The position numbers were made by a program, and so were the translations under genes. From assembly GCF_023078495.1 (NCBI RefSeq), contig NZ_CP095742.1, positions 2,852,001 to 2,916,000 of the forward strand: DNA of 64,000 bases, in the 5' to 3' direction. Source of the DNA: Luteibacter aegosomatissinici. Its GTDB lineage: Bacteria; Pseudomonadota; Gammaproteobacteria; Xanthomonadales; Rhodanobacteraceae. Below, piece by piece: positions 35,315 to 44,256 of this stretch (the first letter of the stretch is position 1; each line of letters starts with the position of its first letter). The notes below the pieces were generated by a model. It did no database searches. It worked only from the letters and a program-made list of their open reading frames with translations, and was not told the DNA's origin.

Positions 35315-36082
35315 TTACTTGCCGGCAGCTTGCAGAATCGTTGCGGCAACTTCGTCAGGGTGGGAGAGCATTACAACATGGCTGGCCTGGATCGTCTTCG
35401 TCGTTGCACCGATGGTTTTTGCCATGGTTGCCTCGAGCGTCGGCGGAATGGCACGGTCATTGCCGGCAACAATGTACCAGGACGGCTTCTGGTGCCACGC
35501 CGCTTCCGTGATGTTCCCACCCAGTGATTTTACGCTGGTCGGCGCCTGAGCCGCAAAGAGGACCCCCTTCTCTCTTGCAGATACGTCCTGGGCGAAGTCC
35601 TCGAAGATGCCCTTCTGCGTGAGCTTCAGGAACCCGTTCGGGTCGGGCCTGACTTCAGCGGCCATGGGCGGCGGCTGGACGGAGGCGCTCAGTGACCCAG
35701 CTGACTGTCCCTTGTCGGGAGCGAACGCGGCGACGTAGACCAGCGCAGAGACCTTTTCGTCGTTGCCCGCCTCGGTGATGACCGCGCCACCGTACGAGTG
35801 GCCGACCAGGACAACTGGACCGCTTTCAAGGGCGATGGCACGCTTTACAGTGGCGGCATCGTCCGCCAGCGACGTCAGGGGCAACTGGACGGCCGTCACA
35901 TCGAGACCTTTGGCTGTCAGAAGGGGGATGACCTTCGACCAGCTCGAACCGTCGGCCCATGCACCGTGGACGAGGATGACGTGAGAGGCTGGCACCACAG
36001 CCTTGTTTGCCGAAGCGCCGAAAGAGGCGACGGCGAGGCCCGCAGCAAGTGCAGCTGCGCGTGCGATGGCTCGTTTCTTCAT
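35315..36082 (-). CDS. Secreted alpha/beta-hydrolase (salicylate-esterase-like)
   Basis: A 255-residue protein with a signal peptide (KKRAIARAAALAAGLAVASF). The fold motifs are VILVHGAWADGSSW, nucleophile GHSYGG, Asp in GNDRAIPP and His in SHPDEVA. The second ATG (36082) is chosen because GAGGAA then has proper spacing. Its relatives are small MES-like esterases common in soil proteobacteria. Two AraC genes lie upstream on the same strand and may regulate it. Confidence 0.85.
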   Translation of the reverse strand: MKKRAIARAAALAAGLAVASFGASANKAVVPASHVILVHGAWADGSSWSKVIPLLTAKGLDVTAVQLPLTSLADDAATVKRAIALESGPVVLVGHSYGGAVITEAGNDEKVSALVYVAAFAPDKGQSAGSLSASVQPPPMAAEVRPDPNGFLKLTQKGIFEDFAQDVSAREKGVLFAAQAPTSVKSLGGNITEAAWHQKPSWYIVAGNDRAIPPTLEATMAKTIGATTKTIQASHVVMLSHPDEVAATILQAAGK

Positions 36083-36224
36083 TTTCATTTCCTCAACACG
36101 GCGGCAATTCCGCGAGGAGATTGTGCGTGTCATGCGACGTCATCTCCTGCACGAGCATGAACAATTTGGAACGAACCTGAACTCACTGACCACAGATTTC
36201 TACAACGCAAGGGCCTTCCCACCC

Positions 36225-37130
36225 TCACCCCGACTCCGACGCCGGCCGGAACTGCTTGCGCCAACGTCCGGGAGATACCGCCTCAGACCGGATGAAGATC
36301 CTTGTCAGATGGCTCTGGTCAGAAAACCCGCACGCATAGGCAATTTCGGAAATGGGCATTGGGCCTTCCCGAAGCAGCCGCTTGGCGAGCCTGACCCGTT
36401 CGTTCATCAGCCAGCGATGAGGGGGCACACCCGTCGTCCGACGGAAACATCGGGCAAAATAGCTCGGGGAAATTTCACAGGCCCTCGCAAGCTCGGAAAG
36501 ATTCACGCCCCCAGACATATTGGCCAGCAACATGTCGCATGCTGACTTCAGTTGACCAGGCGTCAGTTGGCCGGGAAGCCTCTCCCGCAACCGTGTGTCC
36601 CCATAGCGACGTGCAATATGGACAAAGAACGCAAGGCCCACATAGTCAATGAACAACTGATCGTGCTCGCCATAGAGGTCAAAATGCGCCAAGAGCGCTG
36701 ACGCGAGGCCATGAAGGACGGGGTCCATGACGTTGACAGTTTGCTGAAGACGCAACGATCGTGGTAACCCATGCTCGTAGGCGAGTTCGTCTAGGGTCCT
36801 GTAGCTCAAGTTGATGCGCAGGAAATCCGCATCATCGTGGATATCAGCATAGGGGCGGCCAGCCATGTCGACGATCCGGACGTGGCCAGCGTGCTGGGTT
36901 CGAAGGCCGAGCGGCAGGTCGTCCACATAGAGTTCGCCATGGTTGACCTGACCCGTCTGAACATGAACAACGAACGCCGGCTCGGCGGGGAGTTTCTTTG
37001 TCCGAGTTGCCTGCGTGATGACCCGGGATATCGCGATGGGATCGCTCGCTTCCGACCTGGCAAAAATGGTCTTCAGCGACGAAGCGTTAAAGCGGCGACA
37101 GACCGTCTCCGTGAATACGGCTTTCTGCAT
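36225..37130 (-). CDS. AraC-family regulator
   Basis: A 301-residue regulator: an N-terminal AraC-binding-like domain (LYVDDLPLGLRTQHAGHVRI), a helical linker (DQLFIDYVGLAFFVHIARRY) and two C-terminal HTHs (LSELARACEISPSYFARCFR, then IAYACGFSDQSHLTRIFIRS). It is a tandem paralogue of 37377-38285. It lies 142 bp upstream of the secreted hydrolase gene, its likely target. Inducer unknown. Confidence 0.9.
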   Translation of the reverse strand: MQKAVFTETVCRRFNASSLKTIFARSEASDPIAISRVITQATRTKKLPAEPAFVVHVQTGQVNHGELYVDDLPLGLRTQHAGHVRIVDMAGRPYADIHDDADFLRINLSYRTLDELAYEHGLPRSLRLQQTVNVMDPVLHGLASALLAHFDLYGEHDQLFIDYVGLAFFVHIARRYGDTRLRERLPGQLTPGQLKSACDMLLANMSGGVNLSELARACEISPSYFARCFRRTTGVPPHRWLMNERVRLAKRLLREGPMPISEIAYACGFSDQSHLTRIFIRSEAVSPGRWRKQFRPASESG

Positions 37131-37376
37131 GGTCGACTTCCTGAAATTTGCTCAAGACCCCGGTCGGCTGGCGTCCGGAACTGGACGCTGGTCAGTCCAG
37201 TGAGTACCGTGCCATCGTTGTTTGGATCAATGCTCCGCCACGACTGCCGGTGATTGTTACGTCCTGCGGCATCGGACGAAGGCAATTCCCCAAGTGCGAT
37301 GTGTGGCAAATTGCGGCATGAACCCCGTGCGCCCAATCAAATGGCGCCGCTCCTGCCAAATCATCGCTGGTCCATA

Positions 37377-38285
37377 TCAGGCTCTCGTGCCGAAGTGTCG
37401 ACGCCAACGTGCCGGGCTCAACGATTCAAACTGCGCGAAGACGCGTGTCATATGGCTTTGATCGGCGAATCCGCATGTCAGGGCGACCCCTGCGATCGTC
37501 ATCGGTCCGAGCAGAAGCTTCTTGGCCATCCTTACCCGCTCGGCAGTGAGCCACCGGTGGGGCGGAAGCCCCGTTGCATGGCGGAACGCCCGGGCGAAAT
37601 ACCCCTGCGACATCCCACATTCCGCGGCGAGTTCGACAAGGGAGACCGTTCCCGCGAGGCCATCCATCATCCGGTCGGTCGCCATTTTGAGTTGGCGGGG
37701 GGTGAGGCAGCGTGTTGGTGTCGCGGGCGCGCAAAAACTGCTGTACCGCGAGGTTACATGGGCGTGGAACGACAGCCCGACATAATCGATAAACAACTGA
37801 TCTGCACCGCCGTAAAGCGACATGTGCGACTTGAGCGCCACCGCAAGACCATGCAGGACCGGGTCATGCGTATCGAGCGCCTGCATTAGACGGACGATGC
37901 GTGGAGAACCACTTTCGTAGGCCAGTTCATCAAGCGTCCGGTAAGGAAGGTTGACTTGTACGAACTCGGCTGGGGTCTGGATGTCGGCAAATGGCTGACT
38001 CGCCATGTCAACAATCCTCACAAAGCCGGCGTGCTGAGGCTTCAGGCCCATTGCCTTGCCGTCCACGTACAACTCGGCGATTTCCACCGCTGTCCCGGTC
38101 TGAACCTGAACAGTAAACCCCATTTCCGGGGAAAGCCGCTCTGTGATGGTGGGCGGTACCTGAACATGTGAAATGGCAATCGGTTCCCGACAGCGGGTCT
38201 TGGCAAAGACGGTGTTAATGCCTGGGGACTGGAACCTGCGCTGGACCAACCTCCCAAAAGAATGATTGCTCAATGGTAAAACCAT
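37377..38285 (-). CDS. AraC-family regulator (tandem paralogue)
   Basis: A 302-residue protein sharing architecture and many blocks with the next gene (PIAISHVQ, ELYVDGKAMGLKPQHAGFVR, YRTLDELAYE, DQLFIDYVGLSFHAHV, HRWLTAERVRMAKKLL, CGFADQSHMTRVFAQF). The pair is a local tandem duplication with a 246-bp spacer. The two may respond to related ligands and compete for similar operators. Confidence 0.9.
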   Translation of the reverse strand: MVLPLSNHSFGRLVQRRFQSPGINTVFAKTRCREPIAISHVQVPPTITERLSPEMGFTVQVQTGTAVEIAELYVDGKAMGLKPQHAGFVRIVDMASQPFADIQTPAEFVQVNLPYRTLDELAYESGSPRIVRLMQALDTHDPVLHGLAVALKSHMSLYGGADQLFIDYVGLSFHAHVTSRYSSFCAPATPTRCLTPRQLKMATDRMMDGLAGTVSLVELAAECGMSQGYFARAFRHATGLPPHRWLTAERVRMAKKLLLGPMTIAGVALTCGFADQSHMTRVFAQFESLSPARWRRHFGTRA

Positions 38286-38689
38286 CTGGCGCCACAGGCG
38301 GCAGATGGCGGAAAAGGCTGAGCCGAGCCGCAGGCACGTCGATTGTCGCCGTGAATAAAGTGTGAAGCTTCAACGAACGCGAGGCCACGGTCAACCATAT
38401 CCTTATCTGAGTGGTTTACGGTTCCGGAATCGCAGTCCGCCTCCGGCGATCGTCGTACACGGCTGCCCACGAAGTGCTGGCTGTCCGCTGTTGGTCCGAT
38501 CTTGGGTGACGGTCCGGGACAGGAATCCTCAGTCTGGCCACGTCCTCGCAACCGACCTCACCAGGACCGACCATCCCCTGAGAGAGGGAAGGCTGGGACA
38601 CGTACGCCTGTTTTTCCAGACCTCCTCCGCAGGATTGGAGGGCGGCGCCACGCGGCACGCCCTTTGTTGCGACAGCCGTCCTCCAGTAC
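38286..38689. other. Intergenic
   Basis: 404 bp between the AraC gene start and the structured repeat. No coding frame is supported. Confidence 0.4.
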
Positions 38690-38697
38690 GCTTCGCG

Positions 38698-38790
38698 TGC
38701 CATTCGTGAGAATCGCACCGGTCTCGTAAGGAGACCACCTCCTGTTGGCCATGGAATGGCCTGGCATGTGGCTTGGCTCGGCGCAGGCCG
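38698..38790. ncRNA. Candidate structured RNA, repeat copy B
   Basis: Second copy of the 27131-27223 element, with CCATTCGTGAGAATCGCAC conserved. The middle hairpin is GGTCTC-GTAAG-GAGACC (38720-38736), different in bases but pairing as in copy A. CCATGGAATGGCC is followed by a GGCCTG...CAGGCC stem (38758-38789). GCCATTC (38699) can also pair with GAATGGC (38754). On the plus strand it exposes CCACCTCCT, an anti-Shine-Dalgarno-like sequence. No gene is immediately adjacent. Confidence 0.45.
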
Positions 38791-40279
38791 TCTCTCCCTT
38801 CAGTCCACCAATTGCCCGCTACTGTCGATCCGTTGAGCGACCCCTCTGCCTACCACGCCGGTGTTCGCCCAGTTCCATTACTGCCGCCTCGCCCTCTCAT
38901 TCTCAATGGTCGCACCGGCACAGTGGTCGTTGGTAAGGCTGCGCGTCGGGGGTGGTCACGATTTTAACTTCCCTCCCCTTGGCACCCGTTTGCCGCCTGA
39001 TGCCACCCGAATCCCCGGATTATTCGGCCGTAGCGTCGGTCCATCCGGAGGGCTGCGACGCGGGGGAAGACTGCGTCACACGGGACGACCCGCGACATAC
39101 GACGATTGGTGGACCAACGTCATTCCCGGCATGACAAACGACGACACCGAGGACAGACGATAGGATGACGTCCGCAGCAACCGTCCCCGACACGTCCCCT
39201 GCCCCTGGCGACGAGCCCGCTTTCGCGATGCCAAACCAAAGCGTGGAAAAAAGCACGTGGACGCAAAGCGGAAAGTGACGGATGGGTGTCGCCGAGGTGG
39301 CGTATGACCGGGTCGTTGACGCATTGCCTGACGACATCAATGCTTCCCGTCCAGGAACGCCACACAATGCACGCTGGTCCATTAAAGTCATGACGTCTCG
39401 GGAGCGCAGACGTCCTGGGCTTCCCAGGCGAGCGAAAAACTGGGTGGTGTCAAGCAGGCGACCGCCATCGTGCCGACCCAGCTTTTGCAGCCGCATCGCC
39501 CCCTGGAAGCCAAGCGACGCCAACGTCCGTCCGGCCTTTTGCGGTCGGGCAGCGCACACAAATGGTCAGGGTGATTTTCCACTGTCGTGTCCGCCGCCCT
39601 TAACGCAGCTACCCAGGGCGAGCGAACGGCCCGACACCCAACGCCGCCTACAAGCAGTCCGGCAACGCCACTCTCGACCAAATCGGCGAACCGTGGCTCG
39701 GGCATCCGCTGGTTGCCATCGGCGAGTGGTGGCTTCGAGCCACGCGTCATCAAAGCAGACTTCCGGCACCGAAGCGCACTAGCTCAGGTCCGACGTCACG
39801 CCTTCATCGTCATGGTCCAAGGCGATCACGAGCGGACCGTCGCGCGCCTAACGGCGTCATCGCCCGTCGTCAGGTCGGCATCCCAGCCTCGCATCCGACA
39901 CAAAAGCCTCAATCGCCTTCTCCCGCCCGACGAATCACAGGGCACCTGCAGCACGGCCCGTGGAGTGAGGACCGGAAGGCCTTTTTGCAGCGCAACGCGC
40001 GGCGTGCGTGCCGCGTGGGCGATATGAAACACGGGAAAGACGTCCTTAAACGGACCACCCACTCATTGTTCTCATCACTGAGGTTGGCGCGACGTTTGTA
40101 ATATCACGTCTATCCAGCGCTGACGCATCAGCCACATTCAGGAGTCCGTTGGATTGACCTCCGCGAGCACGGCATGCGTGGAGGGGGGCCGAGTACGCCG
40201 CTGCGTCAAGGACGACCAAACTTTCTCGAATGGAGGCACCGTTCGGGAGTCGCATTGCCCCCGAACGGTGCCCCAGACT
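38791..40279. other. Long region without a supported gene
   Basis: Almost 1.5 kb. Several 100-180-codon open frames overlap on both strands, as expected in GC-rich non-coding DNA. None has a ribosome site, a family motif or coherent hydrophobicity. Probably a graveyard of one or more old genes. Confidence 0.5.
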
Positions 40280-41317
40280 CTATTTTGCCAGGTGGTCGCG
40301 GATGCCTTCGCTGGCCTGGCGAAGGGCGGCTTCGGTCGAGGGCACATGGCGCAAGGCGTTCAGCAACACGAAGTCGTGGATCGTACCGTTGTAGCGGGTG
40401 GCGGCCACGCTCACGCCGGCGTCCATGAGTTTATGTGCGTATGCCTCACCTTCGTCACGCAGGGGATCGTTCTCCGCCGTGATGACCAGCGCGGGCGGCA
40501 AGCCCTGCAACTGTTCCCGCGTGGCTCGAAGCGGTGAGACATAGGGGTTGTCACGGCTCGCCGTGTCCGGGGCATACCGGTCCCAGCCGTACTTCATGAA
40601 ATCGCGGGCCAGGAAGCGCTGTGTTCCAAACAACTTGTAGGACTCGGTGTCGACGCTGGCATCCGTGGCGGGAATGAAGAGCACCTGGTAGCTGATCTTT
40701 GGACCCTTGCGGTCCTTCGCCATCAACGTGAGTGCCGCAGTCATGTCACCGCCCACCGAATTGCCCGCCACCGCAATGCGACGACCGTCGGCACCGAATT
40801 CACCAGCGTGCGCGGCCACCCAGGTCAGCGCCGCGTAGGACTCCTCCATCTGCGTGGGGAATTTTGCCTGCGGCAGCGGGGTGTACTCGACAAAGACACC
40901 GACCTGGCCCGAGCCCACCACGAGGTCGCGAAGCAGGCGCTTGTGATTCTCGAAGTTGCCAACAATCCACACACCACCATGGATGAAGAGCAGTACGCCC
41001 GGCTCACCCTTCACATGCTCGGGTTGCATGATGTAGAGCTTCACGGTCTTGCCATCCTGCACGATGGTCTTCTCGATGGTCTTCACGCCGGACATGTCAA
41101 CCGGCGTCTGCGCCTGCAGGCCGGAGAGAATGTCCTGCGGCTTCGGCTGAGGCAGTTCCCAGAACGGGCTTGGATCCTTGTTGATCGCGGTGAGGAAGGT
41201 GCGGACGGTCGGGTCCAAACGGGTGTCGTTGGCAATGGAGTCAGTGGCAAGGACGTTCTGGCTCATCAGGGTAGCTCCCAGCAGGCAGGCGGAGGCGATC
41301 AGGCGACGAAGATTCAT
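40280..41317 (-). CDS. Secreted HSL-family (alpha/beta-hydrolase-3) esterase
   Basis: A 345-residue protein with a signal peptide (MNLRRLIASACLLGATLMSQ). It has the hormone-sensitive-lipase oxyanion motif as FIHGGVW (HGGG-like), nucleophile GNSVGGD, Asp in ENDPLRDEG and His in TIHDF. CTGGAG precedes the ATG at 41317. The AraC gene upstream (41501-42421), same strand, 183 bp away, is a plausible regulator. It probably cleaves short-chain esters outside the cytoplasm. Confidence 0.87.
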   Translation of the reverse strand: MNLRRLIASACLLGATLMSQNVLATDSIANDTRLDPTVRTFLTAINKDPSPFWELPQPKPQDILSGLQAQTPVDMSGVKTIEKTIVQDGKTVKLYIMQPEHVKGEPGVLLFIHGGVWIVGNFENHKRLLRDLVVGSGQVGVFVEYTPLPQAKFPTQMEESYAALTWVAAHAGEFGADGRRIAVAGNSVGGDMTAALTLMAKDRKGPKISYQVLFIPATDASVDTESYKLFGTQRFLARDFMKYGWDRYAPDTASRDNPYVSPLRATREQLQGLPPALVITAENDPLRDEGEAYAHKLMDAGVSVAATRYNGTIHDFVLLNALRHVPSTEAALRQASEGIRDHLAK

Positions 41318-41500
41318 GTTTACGGCTCCAGGAAATGCTCGGTTGGTTTTGGGATTCCGCTTTTCGTGACTTCGGAATGTTCTTGGTGACTGCACTTTCC
41401 ATGGGACGGACGTGTCCAGGAGGATCGCCGTCCTACGATTCTGTTCACGGAGGACCCCGAACGTATTTCCAGGTCTTGCTGCACTTTTTGCCCATCGTGC

Positions 41501-42421
41501 TCATGCCGGTTCGTCCTCGGATTGCGAGACGAAAAGGCGGCGATATTGACCAGGAGTCATGCCGACGGCGGCGCGGAAAGCGCGATTGAAACTGGCTTGC
41601 GAAGAGAAGCGGCAACACAGCGCTATCTCGCTCAGACGCATACGCCCCGTTGCCAGCAGCGTCATTGCGCGTTCCAGCCGCTGGTGACTCACGTAGCGGT
41701 GGGGAGGAAGGCCGGTTGCGGCGCTGAACAGGCGCGTGAAGTGAAAGACGCTGAGGTTAGCAACAGCTGCCAACTGCGCGACGGAAAGATCGTCTTCGAT
41801 GTGGTCGAGAACATAGTCCTTCACACGACGAAGCCGCACCTCATCGAGCTTGCGCGTCGAGGGCGGCGTCACCTGCAGCGACCACCCATCGCCGTATCGA
41901 TGCGCCAAGCGCGCCGCCAGCATCAGCGAGCAGGTTTCGACCAACATCCGACCCGCTGAGGTCTCGCACTCGAGTTCGCCCAGTACCGCCATCCCCAGCT
42001 CGCGGATCAGTTGGTCCTGGAAGCCGGCCACGTAATGGATGGAATGCGCGGACGAAGCCGGAAGGTGGTGTTCCTCAGCCAACACCTGGAAGCGGGAAGC
42101 TGGCAGGTACAGGTGCAGGATCCGCATCAGGGGCCGGGTGACGTGTATATCGGTGTCCGCGATGCCGATGGGCGACAGCCACAGCGTGCCGGGCAAGGGA
42201 CGCGTCCTTTGCCGCTCCCCTGCCCCTGACCGTAGGACCCAGCCGTCATGGCGTCCCCGCACCGCCAGAGAGACCTCCATGTCCTGCGGCACCAAGCCCG
42301 GCATCTCGCTGACCGGGTGCGAACGCACTTCCGCAGACAGCGTCGTCCACCGACGGCCCTCGGATGAGGTGACCAGCTCGGCAAACGTGTATTTGCGGGC
42401 GCCGTGGTTAGGCATGTCCAT
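41501..42421 (-). CDS. AraC-family regulator (cupin sensor type)
   Basis: A 306-residue protein from the ATG at 42421. The N-terminal sensor (VSLAVRGRHDGWVLRSGAG, PGTLWLSPIGIADTDIHV) is a cupin-like AraC_6/AraC_E type. The C-terminal HTHs are YVLDHIEDDLSVAQLAAVAN and IALCCRFSSQASFNRAFRAA with GMTPGQYRRL. It lies directly upstream of the HSL-type esterase. Different subfamily from the tandem pair at 36-38 kb. Confidence 0.88.
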   Translation of the reverse strand: MDMPNHGARKYTFAELVTSSEGRRWTTLSAEVRSHPVSEMPGLVPQDMEVSLAVRGRHDGWVLRSGAGERQRTRPLPGTLWLSPIGIADTDIHVTRPLMRILHLYLPASRFQVLAEEHHLPASSAHSIHYVAGFQDQLIRELGMAVLGELECETSAGRMLVETCSLMLAARLAHRYGDGWSLQVTPPSTRKLDEVRLRRVKDYVLDHIEDDLSVAQLAAVANLSVFHFTRLFSAATGLPPHRYVSHQRLERAMTLLATGRMRLSEIALCCRFSSQASFNRAFRAAVGMTPGQYRRLFVSQSEDEPA

Positions 42422-42575
42422 GATCAGGTTCCAGCTCGAAAGTGATATCGCGCACGCTTGCATCGTGTGCGATATATTTTTCCGATGCCTCTGCGAATGT
42501 CAAGCGCTCGCGCTTTTATCGTGCACGATTCATACAAAGGTATTAGAATGGAGCCCCGTCCAAGGTCCTTAGCCC

Positions 42576-43031
42576 GTGTCCGTCCAGCCCGAACTCCTTC
42601 CCGAGCCCGACGACTTCATCTGTTTCGCCCTGTATTCGGCCGGTCACGCCTTCGGGCGGGTGTACAGGCCGTTGCTCAAGGCGCTTGGTCTGACGTACCC
42701 GCAATACATCGCCATGGTCGCCCTGTGGTCGCACGATGACCGGACTGTGAGCGAGCTCGGTGACACGTTGTTTCTGGAGTCAAACACACTCACCCCCTTG
42801 CTCAAGCGGCTGGAGGTCATGGGTTTCCTGTCCCGAAGCCGCGATCCCCGTGACGAGCGCCAGGTGCGCGTGCGACTGACGCCGACAGGTACCGCCCTGC
42901 GCGACAAGGCCAGCGACTTTTCGCGCTGCGTCGATGGCTCGACGGGCCTTTCGCGTGTCGAACTGCGGAAGCTACGCAGCCAAGTCCTGGCAATGCGGAC
43001 TTCGCTCCTTGCAAACGCTGACGACGAATGA
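42576..43031 (+). CDS. OhrR-like MarR-family peroxide sensor
   Basis: A 151-residue winged-helix protein starting at GTG 42576. The N-terminal block FICFALYSAGHAFGRVYRPL with LTYPQYIAMVALW is diagnostic for OhrR, and Cys16 is the organic-peroxide-reactive cysteine. The wing is DPRDERQVRVRLT. OhrR normally represses ohr, an organic hydroperoxide reductase, but no ohr gene is in the window, so its targets lie elsewhere or are neighbouring genes. It is divergent from the AraC gene (154-bp gap). Confidence 0.87.
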   Translation: MSVQPELLPEPDDFICFALYSAGHAFGRVYRPLLKALGLTYPQYIAMVALWSHDDRTVSELGDTLFLESNTLTPLLKRLEVMGFLSRSRDPRDERQVRVRLTPTGTALRDKASDFSRCVDGSTGLSRVELRKLRSQVLAMRTSLLANADDE

Positions 43032-43606
43032 CCAGTTCGCATGCCGTCGATCCGCCACCCATGCAGCAGGGCGCCACCGGGGTTGCCTCCGATTTGGGAG
43101 GTCGAGCACCGAGCCAGGTAGAAGGACTCGTCATCGCGAACGGATTTATGCCTGATGCGCCTCTGGGCCCCTCCCGCGCATTGGTATCGGACGAAGCAGA
43201 AGTATTCAGCGGCGCCAAACAAGCTCGAGGAAGGCGGGCTAGATAGTCATTGCATTTTTCGCAATGGCAGCCATATACCGTGATGTGATGCCGTGCAGAT
43301 CACGCTCTCAGACGACATCTCCGTCGATGCAGACGCATCCCAGGACTGCGTGGATCGGCGGACTACGTTTCTTGAATGCTCGCCAGCGGGCCGCCCGACC
43401 CCTTTGGTTCGCGGCTCGCGAAGCCGGCCATCATCAGTGCAGCGGCTGAAAATGTGCCTGCGTCGACGTCGTGTTGCACGAGCAAGCCGCATATGCCGGA
43501 CACGAGAATCCGATGCTCAGTGGTGCTCGAACCCAGCGACGGCAAGCATGAACAAAAGCCCTGAGGTCACGGCAATCACGGGTGCGAACCAACAGGCGAC
43601 CGCGAG
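43032..43606. other. No supported gene
   Basis: 575 bp between the OhrR-like gene and the end of the VOC gene. Open frames are short and incoherent on both strands. Confidence 0.45.
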
Positions 43607-44065
43607 CTAGGCGAGCACCTCCGCCAATTCGATGACGTTACCGAATGGGTCGGCGAAGAATGCAATCCGGCGATCGATGGCCTCCACGACGAAGGGCTGG
43701 ACAATAATGTCTACACCGCGCGCCCGGAGCTCCGCAATTGTGGCATCGACGCTGGCCACGTTCAAACAGAAGTGGTGATAGCCAGGATTTGCAAGGCTTC
43801 GACCAAAACCCGCGAACTGGGGCGTCTCTCGAAGACTGGCCTCATCCCCGCCCAGAATCTCAATGAGGAAGCCATCGTCTGCCGGCGGCGCAAGAAACGC
43901 GAGTTCCGAATGGGCGTGACTCCACTCGGCGACAACACGGAAATCAAGCTTCTCACGGTACCACCGCTTCATCATTTCGATGTCCGCAGTGCGAACTGCA
44001 ACGTGGTGACCACGCATGTCGGCAAAAGGCGACAGATCGTTTCTTTCAAAGGTGGCGACAGCCAT
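43607..44065 (-). CDS. VOC/glyoxalase-superfamily protein
   Basis: A 152-residue, two-module VOC protein: GHHVAVRTADIEMMKRWYRE, then FLIEILGG; second module GYHHFCLNVASVDATIAELR and ADPFGNVIELAE. Potential metal ligands are His22/Glu in module 1 and His/Glu in module 2. GGGAG precedes the ATG at 44065. VOC enzymes include glyoxalases, extradiol dioxygenases and resistance proteins; the activity here is unassigned. Confidence 0.85.
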   Translation of the reverse strand: MAVATFERNDLSPFADMRGHHVAVRTADIEMMKRWYREKLDFRVVAEWSHAHSELAFLAPPADDGFLIEILGGDEASLRETPQFAGFGRSLANPGYHHFCLNVASVDATIAELRARGVDIIVQPFVVEAIDRRIAFFADPFGNVIELAEVLA

Positions 44066-44256
44066 TGACACTCCCTGCGTTGAAATTGGTGTTCGTGTTT
44101 AGGCTCTGATGCCCACAAGCGGAAATGGAGATGGATTGCGTCATTCCAGAAGACGTCTTCGACGCTCCGTACACTCTCATACGCGAAGAAGCCGCAAAAT
44201 CGATCCGATCACAACTGGCACCGCTCCGCACCGCCGCCGCACGACTGAATTCCCCG

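Noticed and set aside
38791-40279. Several 100-180-codon ORFs
   Set aside because: No ribosome sites, motifs or agreement between frames; typical random open frames in GC-rich DNA.
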